A stretch of 64,000 nt of DNA from contig CAZHLJ010000001.1 of assembly GCA_964533215.1 (NCBI GenBank), positions 1,302,001 to 1,366,000 on the forward strand, in the 5' to 3' direction. A program made the translations under genes and the position numbers. The notes below the pieces were generated by a model, which saw only the letters and a list, made by a program, of their open reading frames with translations, did no database searches and was not told where the DNA came from. Every line of letters starts with the position of its first letter. Position 1 is the stretch's first letter. The stretch is from Bact-08 sp964533215. Lineage in GTDB: Bacteria > Bacteroidota > Bacteroidia > Bacteroidales > UBA932. This document shows, one piece after another, positions 24,444-32,214 of this stretch.

Positions 24444-24689
24444 AGTATATAGTTATTTTGGTTAGACGTTTAAGTAGACTTCTTACCAAGCTAGTCTTAA
24501 AGCTGGTCCCGTCTGATTCTACCTTTCACTAGAAATATTGATGTGATGTTGTCCTTTGCGATGCTTGTATCCCCAGAGTAGCCAGAAATACGAAGTATCG
24601 TATATAAATAAAATTATAATAATCGCGTAATATTTTGTTTTTCATGTAGTAAGGGTTAAAAATAGGCACTTCCCATAATTCTCCCCACT
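24444..24689. other. Non-coding gap with one doubtful small ORF (24519-24645, minus)
   Basis: From ATG 24645 the minus strand encodes MKNKILRDYYNFIYIRYFVF... (38 codons). If one A were removed from the A5 run at 24638-24642, the same ATG would read a hydrophobic peptide containing AIIIILFIYDTSYFWLLWG and end at TAG 24519, more like a real small membrane protein. Neither reading is firm. No promoter was found. Confidence 0.25.
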
Positions 24690-25144
24690 GGTCAAGGTGC
24701 TAAAAAGAGAAAAAGTGTGAGTTTGAAGGATACTTGCATGGAGGGATTGGGCACCCACTCAGTGAATGCAGCGTAAAAAAACAACCGGCGAACCAATCAT
24801 AAATTTTCCCGTTTTTTGCATCAATAATTGACAGTGCAACAGCCGTAGTGGCATTGCAAGTGAGCATTTGGGCACCCCACTCAAGGAACGAGCGTTCAAA
24901 AAACAACCAGCGCCCGTCTCCAAATCTATACGCATAATCAAAAAGGCGCATTTGTTTTTTAGCAAGTGACTGCTAAGGGGGTAAATGCGGTTGCATGCCA
25001 ACTAGGCTGTTGCACTACAAGACAAGATGCAGAAAAACAAGCATAATCAAAAGGGCGCATTTGTTTTTTAGCGGAATGAACGCAAAGTGGGTAATCCCGG
25101 TGCAGATATCCGAAAACCACACTTTTCTCAAAAGCACCTTGACC
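24690..25144 (-). repeat. Palindromic repeat copy R2 (right border of island)
   Basis: About 455 bp bounded by GGTCAAGGTGC and GCACCTTGACC, in inverted orientation to R1. Positions 24713-24790 are the exact reverse complement of 18484-18561, and the outer right arm is about 85% identical by eye to R1's left arm. Inside are extra diverged half-units (near 24870-24925 and 24945-25005), so R2 seems compound while R1 looks like a shorter form. Frames at 24700-24951 and 24759-25001 are repeat by-products. Confidence 0.85.
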
Positions 25145-25220
25145 TCAACTTGGTGAATGCGGTTGCCATATAGTGGCTATGATTATTTAAATTGTTAAAA
25201 GTAAATATAATCAAAATGCA

Positions 25221-25228
25221 TATCTTTG
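25221..25228 (+). promoter_or_regulatory. Promoter -7 element TATCTTTG before the flippase gene
   Basis: TATCTTTG fits TAnnTTTG and lies 51 bases before ATG 25280, just outside repeat R2. No -33 TTG at proper spacing. Confidence 0.45.
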
Positions 25229-25279
25229 ACAAACTTGTATTATCGTAATAATCTATAGCAAAATTTACTTTCTTTCCGC

Positions 25280-26677
25280 ATGATCAAAGTAGGAAAATCC
25301 GATCTCTTTTGGAATTACGGAGCCAGTTTCATGAGGGTGGCTTCTGGAGTCATTGTTCTGCCTCTGATATTGAGAATGCTGCCGAGCGAGGAGGTGGGAC
25401 TCTGGACAGTAATGATTGGATTGAATTCAATGATTTACCTTCTGGATTTCGGCTTTTTCCCGACCTTCTCCAGATCTATCACCTATATTTTTTCCGGAGC
25501 GAGAGAGCTTAAGGCAGAGGGGTTTGAGTCAATAGAGGAGGGGAGGGAGATCAACTACTCCTTGCTTAAAGGAAACCTTAATGCAATGAGGTATTTTTAT
25601 GCAGGAGTTGCACTGTTGCTTATCCTGACCCTTTTTACCGGTGGATACTGGTATATAGAAAGGCTTCTCGTTGGTTTTAAGGGAGACATGACGGTTGCGA
25701 GGACAGCTTGGTATCTCTATGGAATTCTTCTCTCATACCAATTTTACACCTATTATTTTGATGGATTGCTGGTAGGGAGAGGTATGATCAAGAGATCACG
25801 TCAGATTATTGTCCTCTCTCAGTCTGTCCATATAGTTCTTGCAACAATACTTCTTCTTTCAGGTTTTGGCATAATCTCTATGGTTATCAGCCAGACGACA
25901 TCCACAATAGTAAACAGAATGCTTGCCTATAGGGCTTTTTATGATAAGGAGACAAAGACCGGTCTTCTGAAAGCCAAAGCAGAGAACTGGAAGAAAATAA
26001 TAAAGACTCTTTGGCAGACTGCATATAAATCTGGGCTGGCTAATCTGAGCTGGGTATTTACAAACAAGATGCTGACGGTACTAGGTGCTGCCTATATCCC
26101 ACTCGTGGCAATGGGGTCATACGGAATCACCAAGCAGATAGTAGATATAACGTATTCCTTGTCTGTGGTATGGTTTGTCACATATTACCCTAAACTTACT
26201 CAGGAAAGGGTTAAAAACTCCCTAAACGAGGTGAAACGACTCTATGTAAAGGGGCAGTTTATTGCAATTGGCGTTTTTGCCGTTATTGCTGCCGGAGTTG
26301 TTTTGTTTGGAGATTGGGGGATGAAGATAATAGATAGCTCTACTCCGTTTCTGGATAAAAAAATGATGCTGTTGTTCTTCCTTGCTGCGTTATTTGAAGC
26401 ATTGACCTATCTGTCAACATCTGTCCTTCTTAGCCGGAATGCAGTGCCTCACTATAAGGCCCAGACTGTTACGGCTTTGGTGACAGCAGCACTCTTGGTG
26501 ATTATCCTTAAGTATACCAGTGTTGGAGTTTTGGCACTCATAATTGTGCCATTCATTTCGCAATTGGTTTATCACCACTGGAGGTGGACCCTTATGGTGA
26601 TTAAGGAGCTTGGCGTAAAGATGGATGACTATATTAAATTTTTAGCCGACATTCCTGGGAATCTCGGCTTAAGGTAG
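25280..26677 (+). CDS. Polysaccharide flippase (Wzx/MATE-like)
   Basis: A 465-residue integral membrane protein with about 12-14 hydrophobic segments, beginning FWNYGASFMRVASGVIVLPLILR, and MISQTTSTIVNRM-type loops typical of O-antigen/teichoic-acid flippases. It should move lipid-linked glycans across the inner membrane. No glycosyltransferase cluster surrounds it, so the substrate cannot be inferred. It is the first core gene after the island and is convergent with the helicase gene. Confidence 0.8.
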   Translation: MIKVGKSDLFWNYGASFMRVASGVIVLPLILRMLPSEEVGLWTVMIGLNSMIYLLDFGFFPTFSRSITYIFSGARELKAEGFESIEEGREINYSLLKGNLNAMRYFYAGVALLLILTLFTGGYWYIERLLVGFKGDMTVARTAWYLYGILLSYQFYTYYFDGLLVGRGMIKRSRQIIVLSQSVHIVLATILLLSGFGIISMVISQTTSTIVNRMLAYRAFYDKETKTGLLKAKAENWKKIIKTLWQTAYKSGLANLSWVFTNKMLTVLGAAYIPLVAMGSYGITKQIVDITYSLSVVWFVTYYPKLTQERVKNSLNEVKRLYVKGQFIAIGVFAVIAAGVVLFGDWGMKIIDSSTPFLDKKMMLLFFLAALFEALTYLSTSVLLSRNAVPHYKAQTVTALVTAALLVIILKYTSVGVLALIIVPFISQLVYHHWRWTLMVIKELGVKMDDYIKFLADIPGNLGLR

Positions 26678-26697
26678 CTTAACTGTCAGGTAAGCTA
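26675..26697. terminator. Hairpin between convergent flippase and helicase genes
   Basis: Perfect 7-bp inverted repeat TAGCTTA/TAAGCTA with a 9-base loop, overlapping the flippase stop and ending one base before the helicase stop. There is no strong T run on either strand, so termination is only suggested. Confidence 0.35.
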
Positions 26698-28545
26698 TTA
26701 TCGTCTTCCTGATCTTCTCTCTCTGCGGCTAGGTTTATCCCCACTCTTTTTCTTCCCCTCTTTGCGATAACCCTCTTTACGATTGTCATCCCTTCCTCTT
26801 GATTCTCTTCTGCCTTCGCCTCTGCTATCTTCTCTTACATCAGATCTTCTGTCATCTTTGAATCTATCCTCTCTTCTATGCGGTGCATTGGATGATCTCT
26901 CAGATGTATGTGAATCACTTGTCTCGGTTACAATTTGAACTTTGAGCGTGATACCTTTGTAATCAGTTCCGTTTACCTCTTCTACAAGATATTCGGCAGC
27001 TTTTGATGTTACAGAGACAAAAGAGAGTTCTCTTCTGATATCAATCTTTCCAACTCCGTTTTGTCCAACTCCGCAAGATGACATGAGCCTTATCAGGTGC
27101 CTTGGTGATGTGTTGGTTCTGTAACCAAGATTAACCTTTAGCCATGTAAAACCTTTTTCAGATGCTCCCGGAAGAATATCTCTGACAGATCCGTCATTAT
27201 TTTTCCTACTGTTCTCTTCTTGAAGATTAAGATCAGGGGAGTGGCGGTAATAGTCCAGGAAACGATTGAACTCTATTGAGAGTACCTTCTGTATAATCTC
27301 CTCCTTGCTTATATCCTTCCACTTTTCGTTTATCAGGTTCACATATTCTGCAATCTCCTCCTTAACATCCACTGTCTCGATTTGCTGAATCAGATGGAGC
27401 AGCTGCATTGAGCAAACCTCTTTACCTGTAGGAATTTTTGCTTGTGAAAAAGTCTTTCCGATAAGCTTCTCTATTCTTCTTATCTTGTGCTGTTCCTTGC
27501 TGTTTATAATGGCAATTGAAATACCATTCTTGTCTGCACGTCCGGTTCTTCCGCTTCTATGTGTATATTGTTCGGCTTCATCAGGCAGGTTGTAGTTGAT
27601 TACATGAGTTAGCTCACTTACATCTATACCTCTTGCCGCAACGTCAGTGGCTACCAACAAGCTTAAAGTCTTGCTTTTGAATCTTCCCATCACTTGATCC
27701 CTTTGACCCTGAGAAAGTTCTCCGTGTAAAGCGTCTGCGTTGTACCCATCCTTTACCAATGCATCTGCAATCTCCTGAGTCTCCTGTCTTGTCCTGCAGA
27801 AAATTATTCCATATATGTCAGGATTATAGTCTGCTATTCTTTTAAGTGCCAGGTATCTGTCTTTTGCGTGAACCACATAATAGTAATGTTTCACATTATT
27901 CGAGCCGGAGTTTCTTGCACCAACAGTTATTATCTCAGGATTGCTCATATAATGCTTTGCAATTCCTTCAACTTCAAGAGGGAGAGTGGCTGAGAAAAGA
28001 AGTGACCTTCTGTTTTCAGGAGCCCTTTCTAAAATAGAATCCAACTCGTCCTTGAATCCCATGTTAAGCATTTCGTCTGCCTCATCCAGAACTAGTGTGT
28101 CGATCTCATCTATTTGTGCAACACCACGGTTAAGGAGGTCAACCATCCTTCCTGGAGTTGCAACGATTATATGTGCACCTTTTTTTAGTGCCCTTATTTG
28201 TGTCTCTATGCTGGCTCCGCCATATACAGAAACAATATTCAAGCCTTCATAGTATTTTCCGTAACGCTTGATGTCATCGGTTATCTGTCTGCAGAGTTCT
28301 CTTGTCGGACTCAAAATCAGAGCTTGAGTGTGAGACTGTTTTGTGTCAAGAGTTTCCAGTATTGGAAGTCCAAAAGCAGCAGTCTTGCCTGTACCTGTCT
28401 GTGCGAGGCATACGATGTCTTTTTTCTCTTGAATTAATGTTGGAATTACTCTCTCCTGAACTGGTGTAGGATTTAGAAAGCCCAATTCGGTTATGGCCTT
28501 GATAATGTTCTGATTAAGGCCTAGTTCTTGGAATTGCTTGGTCAT
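26698..28545 (-). CDS. DEAD-box RNA helicase with DbpA-type domain and basic tail
   Basis: ATP-dependent RNA helicase of the DeaD/CsdA type, acting in ribosome assembly or RNA decay. Seen: Q motif FLNPTPVQ, motif I AQTGTGKTAAF, DEAD in VLDEADEMLNMGF, SAT, and motif VI HRSGRTGRADK. After the helicase core come a linker, a DbpA-like RNA-binding domain (WLKVNLGY to VQIVTE) and an Arg/Asp/Glu-rich tail of about 65 residues. The start is ATG 28545 (MTKQFQELG): an upstream in-frame ATG at 28566 falls inside the promoter element at 28564-28571. 615 residues. Confidence 0.93.
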   Translation of the reverse strand: MTKQFQELGLNQNIIKAITELGFLNPTPVQERVIPTLIQEKKDIVCLAQTGTGKTAAFGLPILETLDTKQSHTQALILSPTRELCRQITDDIKRYGKYYEGLNIVSVYGGASIETQIRALKKGAHIIVATPGRMVDLLNRGVAQIDEIDTLVLDEADEMLNMGFKDELDSILERAPENRRSLLFSATLPLEVEGIAKHYMSNPEIITVGARNSGSNNVKHYYYVVHAKDRYLALKRIADYNPDIYGIIFCRTRQETQEIADALVKDGYNADALHGELSQGQRDQVMGRFKSKTLSLLVATDVAARGIDVSELTHVINYNLPDEAEQYTHRSGRTGRADKNGISIAIINSKEQHKIRRIEKLIGKTFSQAKIPTGKEVCSMQLLHLIQQIETVDVKEEIAEYVNLINEKWKDISKEEIIQKVLSIEFNRFLDYYRHSPDLNLQEENSRKNNDGSVRDILPGASEKGFTWLKVNLGYRTNTSPRHLIRLMSSCGVGQNGVGKIDIRRELSFVSVTSKAAEYLVEEVNGTDYKGITLKVQIVTETSDSHTSERSSNAPHRREDRFKDDRRSDVREDSRGEGRRESRGRDDNRKEGYRKEGKKKSGDKPSRRERRSGRR

Positions 28546-28563
28546 GTATGATTTTTGAAAGGG

Positions 28564-28571
28564 CAAAGGTA
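28564..28571 (-). promoter_or_regulatory. Helicase promoter -7 element TACCTTTG
   Basis: TACCTTTG on the minus strand, 18 bases before ATG 28545. It excludes the ATG at 28566 and implies a very short leader. The same octamer precedes ssrA and hydF. Confidence 0.55.
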
Positions 28572-28598
28572 TGCTTAATTATTGAATAATAGCATTTT

Positions 28599-28730
28599 TT
28601 ATTCGGCTATCTCTCCTCCTGAGATAAATCCGCTAATGAAAGCATCCATGTTTTTAAGCACAATGATTGCAATAATAGCCAATATTGCGATGATTGCCCA
28701 AGTGACGATTTGCCTGTTTTTTTTCTTCAT
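28599..28730 (-). CDS. Small single-span membrane protein (43 residues)
   Basis: From ATG 28730 the frame reads MKKKNRQIVTWAIIAILAII, continuing hydrophobic to VLKNMD, then AFISGFISGGEIAE and TAA. The layout is a positively charged N terminus, one membrane span (residues 8-25) and a short amphipathic tail with a repeated FISG. It has its own TAnnTTTG element at 28753-28760 and lies just upstream of the helicase gene on the same strand. The longer plus-strand frame through the same bases is its shadow. No family recognised. Confidence 0.6.
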   Translation of the reverse strand: MKKKNRQIVTWAIIAILAIIAIIVLKNMDAFISGFISGGEIAE

Positions 28731-28752
28731 GATTTTTGAATTTTGCTTGGTT

Positions 28753-28760
28753 CAAACCTA
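28753..28760 (-). promoter_or_regulatory. Promoter -7 element TAGGTTTG before the small membrane protein
   Basis: TAGGTTTG on the minus strand, 22 bases before ATG 28730. A TTG lies 16 bases further upstream, closer than the usual 19. Confidence 0.45.
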
Positions 28761-28801
28761 TTAATAAAAAATGGGACAAGAGTTCATAATTGAAAATTAA
28801 T

Positions 28802-28809
28802 TACCTTTG
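28802..28809 (+). promoter_or_regulatory. hydF promoter -7 element TACCTTTG
   Basis: TACCTTTG, 51 bases before ATG 28861, in the divergent gap with the small membrane-protein gene. Confidence 0.5.
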
Positions 28810-28860
28810 GAATTATGATTTATCTGATTCTGGTTTTTAATTTCTAATACTGGGAATTTT

Positions 28861-30075
28861 ATGAGTAAAGTGAAATATATTGGCGTTTTTGGCAAGAGAA
28901 ATACCGGGAAAAGTTCTCTGATAAATACAATCACTGGTCAGGATGTTGCAATAGTTTCTGACACTCCTGGCACAACAACTGATCCTGTCCGTAAAAGGAT
29001 GGAAATATTCGGAATAGGTCCGGTTGTACTTATTGATACTGCCGGGATTGATGATTCGGGTGAACTTGGGGGGCTGAGGGTAAGAAAGAGCAAGCAGGTA
29101 ATCAATCAGATAGATCTGGCGATATTGCTTTTTACCAATAATCAGCTTGATAAATATGAGAAGGAACTGATTAAAGAGTTTAAGGAAGAGAGCGTGCCAT
29201 TTATTCTTTTGCATAATCAATCTGATATTATCCCTCTTGATCCAAAACTTGCCCTTGAGTGTACCGAGAAATATGGAATTGATGTTTTGGAATTCTCATG
29301 CAATATGTTTGATGTGGAGGAGCAAACGAAGGCTGTTGAAATGTTGACCTCTTTTATTGTCAAAGGTCTTCAGTCTTCTCAAAGCTCTGGAGTTGGCCTC
29401 TTTGAAGGTTTGGCAGATAAAGGTGATAATGTGTTGCTGGTTTGCCCAATAGACAGCGAAGCCCCTGAAGGGAGACTTATTTTGCCTCAGATGAATGCAA
29501 TAAGAGACCTCCTTGATCGCGGCGCTGTGGCTATTGTCCTTCAGCCGGAGGCAATCGAAGATTATTTAAACACGAGCAGCATTAAGCCAAGACTAATAGT
29601 TACAGATAGCCAGGCCTTTGACAGAATATCGGATATTGTACCGGATGATATTCCTCTTACCGGCTTCAGCCCTCTTCTTGCAAGAAGTAAAGGTTTTTTT
29701 GGGTACTACCTTAGTGGAACGCCAAAGATTGATACTCTTAAAGATGGGGACAGGATATTAATTCTTGAGTCTTGCTCTCATCATAGTTCATGTGAGGATA
29801 TTGGAAGAGTGAAAATTCCCAGGCTTTTACAGAAAAAAACCGGAAAAAATCTTGAATGGGATGTAGTTGCAGGTCTTGACGATATACCACGCGGGATAAA
29901 GGAGTATTCAATTGTCATACAATGTGGCGGCTGCATGATTACAAACCGTCAGCTTTTTTCAAGGCTAAGGCCGGCTATAGATGCTGGTGTTCCCGTATCA
30001 AACTATGGAATGACCCTTGCATGGTGTATGGGCATATATTCGCGGGCCATCAAGCCATTATCTGAGAGTATTTAA
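28861..30075 (+). CDS. hydF: [FeFe]-hydrogenase maturation GTPase HydF
   Basis: Scaffold GTPase that receives the 2Fe subcluster built by HydE and HydG and delivers it to the hydrogenase. Seen: G1 GKRNTGKSSL (residues 11-20), DTPGTTTDPV, DTAGIDDSGELG, and in the C-terminal cluster-binding domain the His/Cys set CSHHSSCEDIGRVKIPR (no longer run quoted) and QCGGCM. The 404 residues match the family. It is followed 11 bp later by hydE. No hydG or hydrogenase subunit is in the window. It implies anaerobic hydrogen metabolism. Confidence 0.95.
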   Translation: MSKVKYIGVFGKRNTGKSSLINTITGQDVAIVSDTPGTTTDPVRKRMEIFGIGPVVLIDTAGIDDSGELGGLRVRKSKQVINQIDLAILLFTNNQLDKYEKELIKEFKEESVPFILLHNQSDIIPLDPKLALECTEKYGIDVLEFSCNMFDVEEQTKAVEMLTSFIVKGLQSSQSSGVGLFEGLADKGDNVLLVCPIDSEAPEGRLILPQMNAIRDLLDRGAVAIVLQPEAIEDYLNTSSIKPRLIVTDSQAFDRISDIVPDDIPLTGFSPLLARSKGFFGYYLSGTPKIDTLKDGDRILILESCSHHSSCEDIGRVKIPRLLQKKTGKNLEWDVVAGLDDIPRGIKEYSIVIQCGGCMITNRQLFSRLRPAIDAGVPVSNYGMTLAWCMGIYSRAIKPLSESI

Positions 30076-30086
30076 TATTTGAATTT

Positions 30087-31136
30087 ATGATTATGAATCT
30101 GGAGGATATTTCCAGGGAGGAGATAATTCACTATCTCGAAGAACAGGATCCCGTCAAAATTAAAAATTATCTAGAACAGGCTTACAAAGTTAAGGTTGAA
30201 AATATTGGAAACAAGGTCTTTCTCAGGGGGCTGATAGAGCTTTCCAATATCTGTGTGAAAAATTGCTATTATTGTGGAATAAGGCATGACAATGACAAGG
30301 TCGCGCGGTATGAGCTTTCAGATAGTCAGGTACTGGAGGCGGCTGAGTTTGCATGGAAAGCACGTTACGGCTCTTTGGTTTTACAGGCAGGTGAGAGAAG
30401 CTCTTTATCCTATACCAGACGAATTACCATTCTTGTAAAAAAGATTAAGGAGATTTCCAAAGGGGAACTAGGTATAACTCTCTCTCTGGGTGAACAGCCA
30501 AAGGAGGTTTACAAGGAGTGGTTTGAAGCCGGAGCTCACAGGTATCTGCTCAGAATTGAGTCCTCAAGTCCGGACCTCTATCATAAAATCCACCCCAATA
30601 ATGCTCTCCATTCTTTCGAACGCAGGGTTCAGGCTATACTTGATTTGAAAGATATTGGATATCAGACGGGAACTGGCGTTATGATAGGCCTCCCTTATCA
30701 GACAGTAGAAAATCTTGCCGACGATCTTCTTTTTATGAAGAGGATAGGGGTGCATATGGTTGGAATGGGACCATATTTGAAACATTCAGATACCCCTCTT
30801 GGACAACTAGTTGAACATAACCCTACTCTCGACATGACATTGAAAATGATTGCAACCTTAAGAATGATGATGCCAAAGATAAATATCGCCGCGACTACAG
30901 CCTTGCAAGTGATTGACCCATATGGCAGAGAGAGGGCGGTTATGTCGGGAGCAAACATCATAATGCCTAACATGACAATATCAGATGTTAGAGCAAACTA
31001 TCAGATTTATGAAAACAAACCAGGAATCCTGGACGATGCTGAACTTACAAAATCCAAGCTTGAGCACAATCTGGAAGAGAATGGCATAGAGATAGGGTGG
31101 TCTGAATGGGGCGATTCCAAAGCCTTTAAAGCGTAG
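30087..31136 (+). CDS. hydE: [FeFe]-hydrogenase maturase HydE (radical SAM)
   Basis: Radical SAM enzyme in assembly of the hydrogenase 2Fe subcluster. The [4Fe-4S] motif is CVKNCYYCG (Cys56, Cys60, Cys63), preceded by LRGLIELSNI, which is typical of HydE, and followed by VLQAGE. The later sections RIESSSPDLYHKIHP, GVMIGLPYQT and ATTALQVIDPYGRERA agree with the family. Length 349. A second ATG lies two codons on. Convergent with the heme-binding gene 5 bp later. Confidence 0.94.
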   Translation: MIMNLEDISREEIIHYLEEQDPVKIKNYLEQAYKVKVENIGNKVFLRGLIELSNICVKNCYYCGIRHDNDKVARYELSDSQVLEAAEFAWKARYGSLVLQAGERSSLSYTRRITILVKKIKEISKGELGITLSLGEQPKEVYKEWFEAGAHRYLLRIESSSPDLYHKIHPNNALHSFERRVQAILDLKDIGYQTGTGVMIGLPYQTVENLADDLLFMKRIGVHMVGMGPYLKHSDTPLGQLVEHNPTLDMTLKMIATLRMMMPKINIAATTALQVIDPYGRERAVMSGANIIMPNMTISDVRANYQIYENKPGILDDAELTKSKLEHNLEENGIEIGWSEWGDSKAFKA

Positions 31137-31141
31137 AAGCT

Positions 31142-31597
31142 TTAGTAAAAGCTGTTTTTAGAATCAATGTGTCTCGAAAGCCACTCTTTAAGAATCTCTC
31201 TCTCTTTTGTACTTATAGCCGAACCTGGTCTTAGTATTGTGTAGGAGAGAGGGGGCATTGAATGGTCGGCAACAACACTCCCTACTCTTTCCAATATAGC
31301 CGGGTCAGCAACCTCACCAGTCTTGATGGCTTCAAAAGATGGCTCAAGGTCAATGCTTTTATAAGCATTTGCAGCATCTTTCTTGATTTTTCCACCTAGC
31401 ATTGGCCAATCTGAATAAAAAGGCAATCGTGGATTCTGACTGTGGCAAACCACACATCCCGAGTTGTCAAAAATTGCAACAACTTTTGCATCGGGAAGAA
31501 GATTATTAGTTGGTTCTTGATCAATAGCTCTAAAGGTAATTACAAGGGCCATTGACAGAATCAACAACCCTAAAATGGTCTTTGAAAGCTTATTCAT
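31142..31597 (-). CDS. Exported heme-binding domain protein
   Basis: A 151-residue protein with an N-terminal membrane anchor or signal (TILGLLILSMALVITF), then CVVCH (Cys48, Cys51, His52), a c-type heme attachment motif. The following SQNPRLPFYSDWPM and a downstream MPPLSYTILRPG fit the heme-binding domain family (PF14376 from memory), whose distal Met may be the second ligand. It starts 9 bp after the FMN-binding gene stop and is cotranscribed with it, suggesting an extracytoplasmic electron-transfer pair. Confidence 0.85.
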   Translation of the reverse strand: MNKLSKTILGLLILSMALVITFRAIDQEPTNNLLPDAKVVAIFDNSGCVVCHSQNPRLPFYSDWPMLGGKIKKDAANAYKSIDLEPSFEAIKTGEVADPAILERVGSVVADHSMPPLSYTILRPGSAISTKEREILKEWLSRHIDSKNSFY

Positions 31598-31606
31598 AGG
31601 TCAAGT

Positions 31607-32125
31607 TTAGTTTTGCGCTGCCTTCTTAAGAATAATTTCAACATTTTTTGAAATAGCCCCTGCCGAAATTGTAGCTCCACTGTAGCTATCAGCTGTGGCT
31701 TTTTTCTTTAAAGCGTCACTTATCTTTAATCCGTTCCAGCTGTTAAAATAGTTTTGTTTTTCCAGTTTCTTCAAATATGCCGCTGTCTCCCAGTTGCTGA
31801 GAATAGCTACTTTTTTGATAACCTTATCTTTGTCTGTTACAATTAATACTGGAGTAGTATTGTTATATCCGATAATGCCGTCAGAATAGGGTTTGCTTGA
31901 CAAACAGTACCCAAGGACTTTCTTGTTGGCATCAACGATATTGAACCATACTCCCTTACTCTTTTCAACTGCTGTCGCTTCAGGATATACAGTCTTGACA
32001 ACATCCAGACCTGAAATTTCCTTTAGTACAGGTGCCCCGGCTTTTCCCCTCTTTTCAGGAGTTTGAGAAAACATTGCAGTTGACAACACGAATGTAGCAA
32101 ATAATAACGAGATATACTTTTTCAT
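31607..32125 (-). CDS. FMN-binding domain protein (RnfG/NqrC-like)
   Basis: A 172-residue exported protein: signal ending near STAMFSQ, then an FMN-binding domain with the C-terminal motif SYSGATISAGAI (residues 147-158). There a Thr or Ser of SGAT[ST] carries covalent FMN in RnfG and NqrC relatives. Unlike those it has no other Rnf genes nearby. With the downstream heme protein it probably forms a small periplasmic redox relay. It lies behind the ppdK terminator. Confidence 0.85.
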   Translation of the reverse strand: MKKYISLLFATFVLSTAMFSQTPEKRGKAGAPVLKEISGLDVVKTVYPEATAVEKSKGVWFNIVDANKKVLGYCLSSKPYSDGIIGYNNTTPVLIVTDKDKVIKKVAILSNWETAAYLKKLEKQNYFNSWNGLKISDALKKKATADSYSGATISAGAISKNVEIILKKAAQN

Positions 32126-32155
32126 TTTGATTTTGGTTATAATTATTTTGTTTAG

Positions 32156-32194
32156 ACAAAAAAGGCCGGGGAAAGTTTAATCTTTACCGGCCTT
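32156..32194 (-). terminator. Intrinsic terminator of ppdK
   Basis: On the minus strand, stem AAGGCCGG/CCGGCCTT (with further pairing inside, GTAAAG against CTTTCC) is followed by a run of six T. It lies 21 bases past the ppdK stop. Confidence 0.85.
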
Positions 32195-32214
32195 AATTTC
32201 ATAAATTGGATGAA

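Noticed and set aside
24700..25001. Minus-strand frames of 80-83 codons
   Set aside because: They lie wholly within repeat R2, with Cys/Trp-rich odd composition and no start or promoter support.
28582..28764. 60-codon plus-strand frame with hydrophobic run
   Set aside because: It is the complement of the better-supported 43-residue minus-strand protein, which has a promoter and normal membrane-protein layout.
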